Shown here piece after piece: positions 19,833 to 29,014 of a DNA stretch of 64,000 nt; positions within the stretch are counted from its first letter, which is position 1, and each line of letters opens with the position of its first letter. A model generated the notes under the pieces. The model did no database searches and had not been told where the DNA came from. It saw nothing but the letters and a program-made list of their open reading frames with translations. The position numbers and the translations under genes are program-made. Source of the stretch: Phocaeicola vulgatus (GTDB lineage: Bacteria > Bacteroidota > Bacteroidia > Bacteroidales > Tannerellaceae); contig CP091733.1 in NCBI GenBank assembly GCA_022009975.1, positions 1,505,001 through 1,569,000 on the forward strand. The letters run 5' to 3'.

Positions 19833-21768
19833 TCATTCCAACTTCTCTATCTCTTTTAACCACAAAGCTGCGACCGCATCACTTGGCATCCGCCAATCCC
19901 CACGGGGCGAGAAGCTGATGCTTCCCACTTTCGGTCCGTCGGGCAAACAACTACGCTTGAACTGCTGCTGGAAGAAGCGGCGGAAGAAGGTATAAAGCCA
20001 TTTGCGAATGACCTCTTTCGGATAAGCATCCCCGAAGGCTATCTGTGCCAAGTAATAAATCTTGGACGGAGCAGCACCGAAGCGGATGAAGTGGTACAAA
20101 AAGAAATCATGTAATTCGTATGGACCCACCAAGTCTTCTGTCTTCTGTTTGATATTGCCCTCTTCGTCGGCAGGAATCAATTCCGGGCTGATGGGCGTAT
20201 CGACAATATCGAGCAACGTCGCCCGTGAAAATTCGTCCACACGGTTATTCGCTACCCATTCCACCATATATTTAACCAAAGTCTTCGGGATGCTTGCATT
20301 CACTCCATACATGGACATGTGGTCGCCATTGTAAGTTGCCCAGCCTAATGCCAATTCCGACAAATCGCCTGTTCCGATGACCAATCCATTTTCACGGTTG
20401 GCGACATCCATCAGCAACTGCGTACGCTCGCGCGCTTGGGAATTCTCATACGTCACGTCATGCACCGAGGCATCATGGCCAATGTCTTGGAAATGTTGCA
20501 TACAGGCTGCCTTTATCGATATCTCTTTCAGTGTGACACCCAACGACTGGATGAGGTTCACCGAGTTATGGTAAGTCCTGCCCGTCGTTCCAAAGCCGGG
20601 CATCGTGATACCGATTATCCGTTTGCGGGGAATATCCAATTTGTCAAAGGTCATGACAGTGACCAACAACGCCAACGTGGAATCGAGTCCTCCGGAAATG
20701 CCGACAACCGCTGTCTGCGCATGCGCATGCACCAATCTTTTCGCCAATCCTGCCATCTGTATTTGGAAAATCTCTTCACAACGGTCGTCCAATTCTTTCC
20801 CCTTAGGAGTAAATGGGAAAGGATTGACCGGGCGTGTCAAGGCGTTCACCTCTTTCCGTGTATATTGCGGCAATTCAAATTCCAATTGGAATCCGCGCTC
20901 GGTGTCCGCTTGGTCCATTCCCGATGCGAAGTTGTTGGAAACCATCCTGTCATGACGCAAATACTCCACATCTATTTCGGAAACAATCAACTGGTCATCC
21001 AACGAGAAACGTTCGGATTCTGCCAATATCGTCCCGTTCTCTGCTATCAGGGAACTTCCGGAAAAGACAAGGTCGGTCGTGGATTCCCCGAAGCCGGATG
21101 AAGCATAGACATAACCACAAAGGCAACGGGCGGACTGCTGGGCAACCAACTGCCTGCGGTAGGCATGTTTCCCAATCAGTTCATTGCTGGCGGAAAGGTT
21201 GAAGATGATGTCTGCCCCAAGCATGGTGAGTTCGGAACTGGGCGGGACGGGCATCCATAAATCTTCGCATATCTCGACTCCCACCGTGCAACCGGGAGCG
21301 CAAAAGAGGATTCGTTTCTGCATCGGATAGGAATCGCCTCCTATCTGCACAATGTCGTCCGGCAAGTCATTGGCGGAGGTGAACCATCTCTTCTCTTGGA
21401 ACTCCTTGTAGTTCGGCAAGTAGGTTTTGGGCACGACTCCTATTATCTCTCCTTGTTGGATGGCGACAGCCGCATTGATCAGCCGGTTGTTTGTCCGCAA
21501 AGGCAATCCGACAAATGCCAACAAAGGCAGGTCTGCCGTGTTGTCCACCAACCGGATCAATGCTTTCAGCATCCCGCAACAGGGTTTCTTGGGAAAAGAG
21601 ATCCATGCAGGTGTATGCGGTGATGGAGAGTTCCGGGAAAGCTATCATCTGTACGCCTTTGTCCGCTGCCCGGCGCATCATCTTCTCTATCTGGGCAATA
21701 TTATAATTACAATCCGCAACTTGCACACGGGGCGTGGCTGCTGCGACTTTTACAAATCCGTATTCCAT
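19833..21768 (-). CDS. nadE: Glutamine-dependent NAD+ synthetase, frameshifted
   Basis: About 645 residues after repair. The N-terminal nitrilase-like glutaminase has Glu46 in IAFPELSITAYTC, Lys in VPKTYLPNYKEF and Cys in VGVEICEDLWMP. The C-terminal ATP-pyrophosphatase domain has VVGISGGLDSTLALLVTVM and later GTGDLSELALGWATYNGDHM. The enzyme amidates nicotinate adenine dinucleotide, with ammonia channelled from glutamine, as the last step to NAD. The frame breaks at TTT 21564-21566 (plus strand), where five T (AAAAA on the coding strand) would give LRDAEKALIRLVDN. It lies 70 bases after the Lrp-type regulator on the same strand. Confidence 0.93.
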
Positions 21769-21838
21769 ATCGTTCTTATTGATTATTTATACAAAAGTAT
21801 GGAAAAAAAGCGGGTTTTCATCCAACAACAGTCCACTA

Positions 21839-22312
21839 TTATATATGTATGCCATAATGATGCTTCACCTCGTCCATCACAAAGGTGCTTTCTATTGACC
21901 CCAAACTCTCAATCGTCCCCAAGACATTCAATATAAACTCTTGATAATACTTCATGTTCGGTGCATGGATCTTTAACAAGTAATCATAACTCCCGGAGAT
22001 ATTATAGCACTCTGTCACCTCCGGAATCTCATGGATTACCCGGGCAAAGTCAGCTGCAATCTCACGGTTCATCCGCCTCAGTTTCACATTACAAAAGACA
22101 ATGAAGCCTTGATTCAGCTTTTCCGCATCTAACACGGCAATGTATTTCTTGATATAACCGCTGTTTTCCAAACGGCGCAACCGCTCGAAAACGGGAGTCG
22201 ATGAGAGATTGACCCGCGCCGCAAGCTCTTTGGTTGTCAGACGTGCATTCTCCTGGAGTGTGCGGAGAATAAGCAAATCCACTTTGTCTAATTTATCTGT
22301 ATTTGTTACCAT
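21839..22312 (-). CDS. Lrp/AsnC-family transcriptional regulator
   Basis: 157 residues. The N-terminal winged helix-turn-helix reads LDKVDLLILRTLQENARLTT then KELAARVNLSSTPVFERLRR; the C-terminal RAM ligand-binding domain includes GFIVFCNVKLRRMN, ECYNISGSYDYLLKIHAPNM and ESTFVMDEVKHHYGI. Lrp/AsnC proteins are amino-acid-responsive octameric or dimeric regulators. It is divergent from metY with a 189-base shared region whose two promoters nearly touch, so control of metY by sulfur amino acids and autocontrol are reasonable guesses. nadE follows 70 bases downstream. Confidence 0.92.
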   Translation of the reverse strand: MVTNTDKLDKVDLLILRTLQENARLTTKELAARVNLSSTPVFERLRRLENSGYIKKYIAVLDAEKLNQGFIVFCNVKLRRMNREIAADFARVIHEIPEVTECYNISGSYDYLLKIHAPNMKYYQEFILNVLGTIESLGSIESTFVMDEVKHHYGIHI

Positions 22313-22377
22313 AGAATATTATTCTGCCAAGCTGTTTAAATTATTACTATCTCCTTTCATTTATTCTTTAACAATAG

Positions 22378-22410
22378 GCAAATATAGATATATTCTCTGA
22401 ATTATTCAAA
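22378..22410 (-). promoter_or_regulatory. Promoter of the Lrp-type regulator gene
   Basis: On the minus strand the -33 box TTTG (22410-22407) and the -7 box TATATTTGC (22386-22378) are 20 bases apart, a full Bacteroidales promoter. Confidence 0.65.
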
Positions 22411-22413
22411 ATA

Positions 22414-22447
22414 TTTGGAAGAAGCATCTATGCAACTATACATTTGC
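22414..22447 (+). promoter_or_regulatory. metY promoter
   Basis: TTTG at 22414-22417 and TACATTTGC at 22439-22447, 21 bases apart. Its -33 box is 3 bases from the -33 box of the divergent regulator promoter. Confidence 0.65.
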
Positions 22448-22501
22448 ATCAGAAACAAATAGAGAAACTAATTGGAAGTTTAATTAAAAAAGTATACAAT
22501 T

Positions 22502-23788
22502 ATGGCAACAAAGAATTTGCATTTCGAGACATTACAACTTCATGTAGGACAAGAACAAGCCGACCCCGCTACAGATGCCCGCGCCGTGCCTATTTACCAG
22601 ACGACCTCTTATGTGTTCCACAACTCGGCACACGCTGCCGCAAGATTCGGTTTACAAGACCCCGGCAATATTTATGGCCGTCTGACCAATTCGACCCAAG
22701 GCGTTTTCGAACAACGTGTAGCTGCCTTGGAAGGTGGCGTGGCTGGATTGGCTGTCGCTTCGGGTGCCGCCGCCATCACTTATGCCTTCCAAAACATAAC
22801 CCGTGAAGGCGACCATATCGTAGCTGCCAAAACCATCTACGGCGGGACATATAACTTGTTGGCACACACATTGCCCACCTACGGAGTAACAACGACTTTC
22901 GTTGACCCGGAAGACCTTTCCAACTTTGAAAAGGCCATTCAGGAGAATACAAAAGCGGTGTTTATCGAGACATTAGGCAATCCGAACTCAAACATCATCG
23001 ACATCGAAGCGGTTGCCGAAATCGCCCACAGACATAAAATCCCTTTGATTATTGACAATACATTCGGGACTCCTTACCTAATCCGTCCGATTGAACACGG
23101 TGCGGACATCGTAGTCCATTCGGCAACGAAGTTCATCGGAGGCCACGGATCTTCATTGGGCGGTGTCATCGTTGACTCCGGCAAGTTTGACTGGAAAGCA
23201 TCCGGCAAATTCCCTCAATTGACTGAACCGGACCTCAGTTATCATGGCGTGCGCTTTGTCGATGCTGCCGGAGCAGCAGCTTATGCCATCCGCATCCGCG
23301 CCATCTTGCTCCGTGACACCGGGGCAACCATCAGCCCGTTCAACGCATTCATTTTGTTGCAAGGTTTGGAAACCCTCTCCTTGCGTGTGGAAAGGCACGT
23401 CGAAAACGCATTGAAGGTGGTTGAGTTCTTGAAGAACCATCCAAAGGTTAAACGGGTCAATCATCCGTCATTGCCCAACCATCCCGACCATGCCCTTTAT
23501 CAAAGATACTTCCCGAAAGGAGCTGGTTCTATCTTCACCTTTGAAATCGAAGGAGGACAAGAAGAGGCGTTCCGCTTTATCGACAGCCTTGAAATCTTCT
23601 CTCTTTTGGCAAACGTGGCAGATGTCAAATCATTGGTTATCCATCCTGCCAGCACGACTCATTCCCAGTTGAACGAGGAAGAGTTGAAGGAACAAGATAT
23701 CACTCCTGGAACCATCCGTCTATCTATAGGCACTGAGCATATAGATGATTTGATTGCTGATTTGGATCAGGCATTAGCCAAAATCTAA
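22502..23788 (+). CDS. metY: O-acetylhomoserine sulfhydrylase (PLP-dependent)
   Basis: 428 residues. This is the Cys/Met-metabolism PLP fold: HVGQEQADPATDARAVPIYQ then TTSYVFHNSAHAAARFGLQD at the start, YGRLTNSTQGVFEQRVAALE, IDNTFGTPYLIRPIEHGADI and the PLP lysine Lys210 in SATKFIGGHGSSLGG. Length and the N-terminal TTSYVF/NIYGRLTNPT pattern favour the MetY (O-acetylhomoserine aminocarboxypropyltransferase) branch over MetB/MetC. It makes homocysteine from O-acetylhomoserine and sulfide. A GNAT acetyltransferase gene follows 6 bases later. Confidence 0.92.
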   Translation: MATKNLHFETLQLHVGQEQADPATDARAVPIYQTTSYVFHNSAHAAARFGLQDPGNIYGRLTNSTQGVFEQRVAALEGGVAGLAVASGAAAITYAFQNITREGDHIVAAKTIYGGTYNLLAHTLPTYGVTTTFVDPEDLSNFEKAIQENTKAVFIETLGNPNSNIIDIEAVAEIAHRHKIPLIIDNTFGTPYLIRPIEHGADIVVHSATKFIGGHGSSLGGVIVDSGKFDWKASGKFPQLTEPDLSYHGVRFVDAAGAAAYAIRIRAILLRDTGATISPFNAFILLQGLETLSLRVERHVENALKVVEFLKNHPKVKRVNHPSLPNHPDHALYQRYFPKGAGSIFTFEIEGGQEEAFRFIDSLEIFSLLANVADVKSLVIHPASTTHSQLNEEELKEQDITPGTIRLSIGTEHIDDLIADLDQALAKI

Positions 23789-23794
23789 TGAATC

Positions 23795-24262
23795 ATGAGT
23801 GACCTGGTTACAATCACCACATGGCATCCGGAATACCGCAACTCATTCATTTCCCTTAACCGGGAATGGATTGAGCGGTATTTCCGTTTGGAAGCATGCG
23901 ACTATAAGCTATTAGGCAACCCGGAAAGCGAGATAATAGACAAAGGAGGGGAAATCTTTTTTGCCATATCCGGAAACAAAGTCGTAGGTTGCTGCGCTTT
24001 GGTATGCCATGCACAAACAGGGCAATACGAATTGGCAAAAATGGCTGTTTCCCCATTGTTCCAAGGAGAAGGCATCGGCTACCGGTTAGGCTTAGCCCTC
24101 ATCAACTTCGCCCGCCAGAAAGGAATTGATACGCTTTTTTTAGAAGCAAACACCCAATTGGAAGCGTCCGTGAAACTTTACCACAAATTAGGGTTCGCAA
24201 AGGTTGATGATTACCATCCTGCCTATAGCCGGTGCAACTTGTATATGGAGATGAAGCTATAA
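23795..24262 (+). CDS. GNAT-family N-acetyltransferase
   Basis: 155 residues. The acetyl-CoA binding motif A is LAKMAVSPLFQGEGIGYRLG, followed by motif B LFLEANTQLEASVKLYHKLG FAKV-type sequence. It resembles small GNAT/MarR-associated acetyltransferases of about 150 residues; substrate unknown. It follows metY by 6 bases and is likely cotranscribed. Its stop codon overlaps the stop of the convergent MFS gene by 6 bases, so there is no room for a separate terminator. Confidence 0.9.
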   Translation: MSDLVTITTWHPEYRNSFISLNREWIERYFRLEACDYKLLGNPESEIIDKGGEIFFAISGNKVVGCCALVCHAQTGQYELAKMAVSPLFQGEGIGYRLGLALINFARQKGIDTLFLEANTQLEASVKLYHKLGFAKVDDYHPAYSRCNLYMEMKL

Positions 24263-25615
24263 CCGTTTTTCCTTTACCACCATTACCGCCATTGCCGCAA
24301 GGAACAGGAAGATGCCGCCTGTCAACAAGGCATAAATGGCATGTCCTTGATAACATTCACGGACAATCCAACCGTGAATCAAGCCGTTCGTAATCTGAGG
24401 AATGGTAATAAAGAAATTGAAAATCCCCATATATGTCCCCATCTTCTCTGCCGGCAAGCTGTCCGAAAGGATGGCATAAGGCATTGCCAATATGCTAGCC
24501 CAAGCAATTCCGACTCCAACCATGGAGAAATACATTCCGGTGACATCTTCGAGCCAATAGAGGGAAAGCAATCCCAAACCGCCCAAAGTCAGGCAAACGG
24601 CATGGGTCAATTTCCTGCCTATCCGTTTGGCTATCGGGATAAGGAACAGGGCAAACAGCATGGCTACGAAATTATAGACGCTGAACAATTCGCCCACCTG
24701 ATCTCCTGCCAACGCATATTCTTGCGACGCTGGATCCGTGGCGCCATACAGATGTTCCGCTATTGCAGGCGTGGAATAAACCCACATGGAAAAGAGAGCG
24801 AACCAGGCGAAGAATTGGCAAAGCCCAAGCTGCAACATGATTTTCGGCATACGGATAATGTCCTGCAATATTTCCAGCAAGCCATTGCCCGATCGGTGCT
24901 TTTCTTCTTCGGCATGGTCCGATGCATTGAATTCAGCCATTTCTGCAGGAGAATACTCTTTCGTTTTTACGATGGTCCATAAAACGCTGCCAAGCAGGAT
25001 AGCGGCTCCCGCATAAAAGGCATATTTCACATTGTCCGCCACCTCGCCTGCCACGGCAGTATTGGACAAACCGAAGATGTTGTGCATGAGGCTGGGCAAA
25101 AGAGAACCGACCACGGCACCGATGCCTATCAAAAAGGTCTGGACGGAAAAGCCCGTCGTGTGTTGTTCGTCGGGAAGCATGTCCCCTACCAATGCCCGGA
25201 ATGGCTCCATCGCGATGTTAATGGACGCATCCATCATCATCAACATGCCGGCTCCTATCAATACAGGGGAAAGGATGGCACTTTCCGTCCCCGGAGAAAG
25301 GAACAGGCCTGCGTTCGGCATCAACACCAAGGCGATGGTGGTCAATATGGAACCAACCAGGAAAAAGGGTCTCCTTCGCCCCAAACGGCACCATGTCCGG
25401 TCGGAATAATGCCCGACTATGGGTTGGATGATCATGCCTGTGATAGGTGCGGCAAGCCAAAAGAGGGACAACTGCTCCACGTCCGCACCATAAACCTGCA
25501 GGATCCTGCTTGAATTGGCATTTTGCAAGGCAAACCCAAACTGGATGCCTAAAAAGCCGAAGGTCAGATTCCATATCTGCCAAAGCTCAAAAACGGTTTC
25601 GTCTTCATTGTTCAA
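24257..25615 (-). CDS. MFS sugar transporter (SLC45/GPH-like)
   Basis: 452 residues with 12 membrane spans. Motifs include WNLTFGFLGIQFGFALQNAN, the loop 2-3 motif VGHYSDRTWCRLGRRRPFFL and MEPFRALVGDMLPDEQHTTG, as in the sucrose/maltose transporter-like MFS group common in Bacteroidetes. It follows the GH20 hexosaminidase gene by 32 bases on the same strand, so an aminosugar (GlcNAc or an oligosaccharide) is a plausible substrate, though this is inference. It is convergent with the GNAT gene, with overlapping stop codons. Confidence 0.9.
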   Translation of the reverse strand: MNNEDETVFELWQIWNLTFGFLGIQFGFALQNANSSRILQVYGADVEQLSLFWLAAPITGMIIQPIVGHYSDRTWCRLGRRRPFFLVGSILTTIALVLMPNAGLFLSPGTESAILSPVLIGAGMLMMMDASINIAMEPFRALVGDMLPDEQHTTGFSVQTFLIGIGAVVGSLLPSLMHNIFGLSNTAVAGEVADNVKYAFYAGAAILLGSVLWTIVKTKEYSPAEMAEFNASDHAEEEKHRSGNGLLEILQDIIRMPKIMLQLGLCQFFAWFALFSMWVYSTPAIAEHLYGATDPASQEYALAGDQVGELFSVYNFVAMLFALFLIPIAKRIGRKLTHAVCLTLGGLGLLSLYWLEDVTGMYFSMVGVGIAWASILAMPYAILSDSLPAEKMGTYMGIFNFFITIPQITNGLIHGWIVRECYQGHAIYALLTGGIFLFLAAMAVMVVKEKRL

Positions 25616-25647
25616 TATTTTAAATAGATTAGCTTACTTACAAAGAT

Positions 25648-27540
25648 TCACCGGAACTGTATTCCTTTCGCTTCGCTCACGTGCCCGTTGCCATCGATGT
25701 GCACAGGAATGAATGTGACCTGCCACAAGTCGGCAGGGAACACGCGCGGGCAATAGAGTTCTATTTTGTTCCATCCTTCATGCAGGGGCAAATAGGCTGG
25801 CTGGCGCAACCAGCAGAATTGTTCTTTCGTGTATGGGTCTTCCTGCGGCGCTTTATGCCAAGTAGGATAAAAATAACGATACTTGCCTGGTTCGTTCCAC
25901 GGGAATTTCGGGAACACCTCTTCCCCATTGACGAAAAGGCGGCCTTGTGCTTCCCACTCGCCTTGCCAACCAATTCCATCGGACATCTTTGATGACCGGG
26001 ACGGGGAATCAAACCCGAGCCATGCAGTAATAGTGGTGTCCGACTCGACATATATCTCCGTTTTCATCCATGCATCCATCGTAGGCAGCACCTTCACGCC
26101 ATTTTGGGAACAAAAGGCCTTCATGTCAACCACTCCTCCCCGTGCTTTGCGCCATTGCATACTTTCCTTCGATGTGCCACGGCGTTGGGGCAATGTCACC
26201 TGCCAAGGCTGCGAAGCATTCGCCACCCATCGCATATCCCAATCATACAACCAACGGTCACGGTGATAAGAGAGGCGGCTTTCAAAGTCTGCCAACAGCT
26301 GGTATGCCTCATTATCTTCCAACGGGACCAGCCATTCCTCCTTAATGGGCAACACCTTGCCACCCCGCCAATAGCGTTCGGCAAAAGCAAGCAGATTGTT
26401 GGGCATTCCGTTTTGCGGGAAAGTGAGCCTCTTGTCAGCCACACGCACGTCATTCCAAAGGCACAAGATTCCGCCCATTGCTTCATCGTTGGCCTTTTCC
26501 ACCCCGTTAGGTGTATGCAGGATGTTTTTGGTGACATTGAGTATCGGGCTGGCTATATTAAGATAGCCTTGGTAAGAGTCGATATATCTGCCGCCATAGC
26601 CGTTTTCCTCGATGCTTTCGCCCGTCGCACTGCTCCATACTTGCCTGATTGTTCCTGACGAAGGTGTCAATCCTGGATCCCAGGCAATCGGTGTACGACC
26701 ATGCGCCCGCACGATATCTTCACAGAATTTCATGAACTCATCCGGATTATCTACATGCACCTCGTCTGAACCGATATGGAAATAGGGGCAATCCTTTGCC
26801 GGTATCTCACGGAAAAACTCCTCCAAACAATCCTTCAGGACTTTCATTCCTTCCGGTGAAGCCATTCCAAAGCCGAATGTGTCGTTGAAAAAACGGCTGT
26901 GCCCCGGCATGTCAATCTCCGGCAAGATGGTGATGCCCCGTTCACGGGCATAAGCTATCACCTCTCGTATCTCATCATAAGTATAATATTTCCCCTCGTC
27001 CCTGCCTTTGTATTGGTACTTAGGGTCATTAAGTTGCGGATAGGCTTTGCATTCTATACGCCATGCCGGATTGTCTGTCAAGTGCCAATGAAAGAAATTG
27101 ATTTTGTATTGGGAAAATAAATCCAATTCTTTCTTCAGCATATCCACCGGACGGAAGTTGCGCCCCGTATCATGCATGAATCCACGGATAGGAAAGGCCG
27201 GCCAGTCGCGGATGGTTACTTTGGGATAAGACCCATCACTGCCTTCAAGCTGCCGGAGCGTCGCTTTTGCCCACACCAATCCTTGAGGGGTACGGGCACG
27301 CAATATCGCTTTGGAACCGCTGACTACCAATGTATATCCTTCGTCCGGTAATTGCAAACGGGGATTGACTTGGGCATCCACCTGTCTGAGATGGATCCGA
27401 TGGGAAGTATCTGCCTTCATCTCTCTCGGCATAGGGATAAGTTGCTGCGCTGCCACACTTCCACTTAAAGCGATAGCAGCCGCCGCTATAATCAGGCGTA
27501 TATTATTCAGTATATTACACATTTTCGTAACTGTTTTCAT
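25648..27540 (-). CDS. Beta-N-acetylhexosaminidase, GH20
   Basis: 630 residues. Signal peptide (LIIAAAAIALSGSVAAQQ), GH20b domain (about 35-115), then the GH20 barrel: RGFMHDTGRNFRPVDMLKKE, FFHWHLTDNPAWRIECKAYP, and the catalytic pair Asp259-Glu260 in YFHIGSDEVHVDNPDEF. The Asp stabilises the substrate acetamido group and the Glu is the acid/base. The C-terminal 150 residues form a beta-rich accessory domain. Probably periplasmic, releasing terminal GlcNAc or GalNAc from host glycans or cell-wall material. It is first gene of an operon with the MFS transporter. Confidence 0.94.
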   Translation of the reverse strand: MKTVTKMCNILNNIRLIIAAAAIALSGSVAAQQLIPMPREMKADTSHRIHLRQVDAQVNPRLQLPDEGYTLVVSGSKAILRARTPQGLVWAKATLRQLEGSDGSYPKVTIRDWPAFPIRGFMHDTGRNFRPVDMLKKELDLFSQYKINFFHWHLTDNPAWRIECKAYPQLNDPKYQYKGRDEGKYYTYDEIREVIAYARERGITILPEIDMPGHSRFFNDTFGFGMASPEGMKVLKDCLEEFFREIPAKDCPYFHIGSDEVHVDNPDEFMKFCEDIVRAHGRTPIAWDPGLTPSSGTIRQVWSSATGESIEENGYGGRYIDSYQGYLNIASPILNVTKNILHTPNGVEKANDEAMGGILCLWNDVRVADKRLTFPQNGMPNNLLAFAERYWRGGKVLPIKEEWLVPLEDNEAYQLLADFESRLSYHRDRWLYDWDMRWVANASQPWQVTLPQRRGTSKESMQWRKARGGVVDMKAFCSQNGVKVLPTMDAWMKTEIYVESDTTITAWLGFDSPSRSSKMSDGIGWQGEWEAQGRLFVNGEEVFPKFPWNEPGKYRYFYPTWHKAPQEDPYTKEQFCWLRQPAYLPLHEGWNKIELYCPRVFPADLWQVTFIPVHIDGNGHVSEAKGIQFR

Positions 27541-27566
27541 GGTAAACGATTTATGATTTAGCTACG

Positions 27567-27575
27567 GCAAAGATA
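27567..27575 (-). promoter_or_regulatory. Promoter -7 element for the GH20 gene
   Basis: Reads TATCTTTGC on the minus strand, 27 bases upstream of the GH20 ATG at 27540. Confidence 0.5.
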
Positions 27576-27794
27576 AGCATTAAAGTTGAAATATGTATCC
27601 TTTCTTCACCTTAAAAGGGGGCTTCCCCCACTTTCCATCAAGACATAGTTTGTACTACGCCGCCTTCTCCTGCTTTTTTTAATAACTTTCCCAAACAAGG
27701 TCACGGATGTTAAAGATTACGGGGGCAAAGGTAAGGCGGCAGGAAAGCGTGGAGTTGACGGAGACGTCATAACACGTCCCAAGTTGCATATTTT

Positions 27795-27834
27795 TGCACA
27801 TTCCTGCATTTTCCTGCACATTCCTGCATTTTCC
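27795..27834. repeat. Perfect 20-base tandem duplication
   Basis: TGCACATTCCTGCATTTTCC occurs twice back to back (27795-27814, 27815-27834), each itself made of two related TGCA..TTCC halves. Confidence 0.85.
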
Positions 27835-27926
27835 AGCACCATCTTGCAGTTTCTTCCGCTTTTACGTTCGTTTTGCTTCCGTTTACAAATATTCACAGAA
27901 AAGAAGGGTTTATTTGGGAAAAAACA

Positions 27927-27998
27927 ACCGTTGTTTTTGAAAAAACATCGGACGTTTCCGGAAAAACATTGGACGTTTTTGGAAAATTCGGACGTTTT
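27927..27998. repeat. Dispersed intergenic repeat, family A, degenerate copy 2
   Basis: Left arm ACCGTTGTTTTT at 27927-27938, then three units with cores CATCGGACGTTT, CATTGGACGTTTTT and TTCGGACGTTTTT, i.e. the unit of the other copies in opposite orientation. The right arm is missing. This copy lies between divergent rather than convergent genes. Confidence 0.65.
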
Positions 27999-28274
27999 TG
28001 ATGGGTGTTTTTGGATGGGGAAAAAAATGCTCAAAAAAACGACTGCGATAACAAAAATCGGACAATTACCTAAAAAATGGAACAATCGCAGTTTGCTAAA
28101 ATGTCGATAATTGATTGAAATTTAATTGTTTATCCCATTATGGCAAATTTGATGATTGCATAAAAATATTGGCAAAAAAATACGCATGGAACTCGATTAA
28201 AGCATGAAATTTTGATGCAAAACCGCAAAAAAACACGCTTTAACTCAAAAAAAGTATGAAAAAACCGCTATAAA

Positions 28275-28316
28275 GAATAGAATAGAATAGAATAGAATAA
28301 AATTCTCTCTCTCTCT
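28275..28316. repeat. Short tandem repeats (GAATA)5 and (TC)6
   Basis: Five GAATA units at 28275-28299, then after a few bases an alternating TC run at 28304-28316. They lie about 105 bases upstream of the next -7 element, so a direct effect on promoter spacing is doubtful. Confidence 0.8.
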
Positions 28317-28420
28317 AAAGCGCGTGCGAGAGAAAAAAATTTAATGAAAAAACGCAAAGTGAATAAATGTTAATGATTAATTTATCTTTGGTTTTACTTG
28401 CTTTCGCAGAAATTAATGCG

Positions 28421-28429
28421 TATATTTGC
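28421..28429 (+). promoter_or_regulatory. Promoter -7 element upstream of the small gene at 28504
   Basis: TATATTTGC, a full match to the Bacteroidales -7 box, 75 bases before the ATG. Confidence 0.5.
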
Positions 28430-28503
28430 AACGCAATCAGATGGGAAACGGATCCTTCCTCGATTGAATTTTTTTCAAAATAATTTTTTTCACAAAAACA
28501 ACT

Positions 28504-28801
28504 ATGGGAATTTCAAAAATGACTGAAATCTTACAAACAACTGAAAACTCGGAACCGACGGAAATTTTAAAGGCAAACGACTGTGCCAGAGCTTTAGCGA
28601 AGAACCTGACGGCAAGCAACAAACTTGCCGTGAAAGGCGAAGCCTTATTGAAAGCTATTGACAAAACCGACATCCCTGACAAAATGCTGGAGGAAATCAA
28701 AAGGTCCTTTAAATCGCCCTTAGGGGGAAAATTTGTTGGATGCTGTTTTCCGTTTCGATGGCGAATCATTCAACCTAGCTGTTTATTCCACTTGTGACTA
28801 G
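28504..28801 (+). CDS. Small protein of unknown function, probably frameshifted
   Basis: Begins MGISKMTEILQTTENSEPTE, then LKANDCARALAKNLTASNKL and AVKGEALLKAIDKTDIPDKM, a charged helical sequence with no family I recognise. As written it ends at 28797 in an unconvincing tail. Restoring one G in the run 28723-28727 gives a more natural ending (LGGENLLDAVFRFDGESFNL then AVYSTCD) at TAG 28799-28801, about 99 residues. It has a good promoter. It could be an intact small protein or the front of a longer gene cut by insertion of the neighbouring restriction-modification genes. Confidence 0.5.
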
Positions 28802-28904
28802 TATTGACTGAGAACACTTAGAACGTAATGATTACTCGTATCGCTATAATTGAGGGAAGCGAAAGAGAAGCCGGAGAGGAGATTGATATTCCAATTTTTT
28901 TGCC

Positions 28905-28913
28905 TATATTTGC
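28905..28913 (+). promoter_or_regulatory. Promoter -7 element for the restriction-modification genes
   Basis: TATATTTGC ending 101 bases before the methyltransferase ATG; a T-run with TTTG lies just upstream but too close for a standard -33 box. Confidence 0.5.
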
Positions 28914-28953
28914 CTCATAAAATATAAAAAACGACCCCAAAGAAAAGGCATTA

Positions 28954-28977
28954 CACCAACATCACACAGAGTTGGTG
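28954..28977. promoter_or_regulatory. Inverted repeat in the methyltransferase leader
   Basis: CACCAAC (28954-28960) and GTTGGTG (28971-28977), a perfect 7-base arm with a 10-base loop, in the leader between promoter and ATG. It may be an RNA hairpin or a protein-binding site for control of the restriction-modification genes. Confidence 0.4.
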
Positions 28978-29014
28978 AAGGCAAATTACCAACATTGAAC
29001 AAATAGCAAAAGCT

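Larger units (their letters stand above)
27576..28503. other. AT-rich intergenic region with repeats and no credible gene
   Basis: About 930 bases without a supportable gene. It holds a small GGGGG/CCCCC hairpin (27617-27629), a perfect 20-base tandem duplication (27795-27814 and 27815-27834, TGCACATTCCTGCATTTTCC), a degenerate family A repeat (27927-27998), long A-runs, five GAATA units (28275-28299), a TC run (28304-28316) and a promoter (28421-28429). An open frame at 27784-28110 is a by-product of the repeats. The composition suggests a junction or decayed insertion site before the restriction-modification genes. Confidence 0.6.

Noticed and set aside
27784..28110. Protein of about 108 residues
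   Set aside because: The open frame is made of the tandem duplication and the family A repeat, has biased composition and no start signal or family resemblance.
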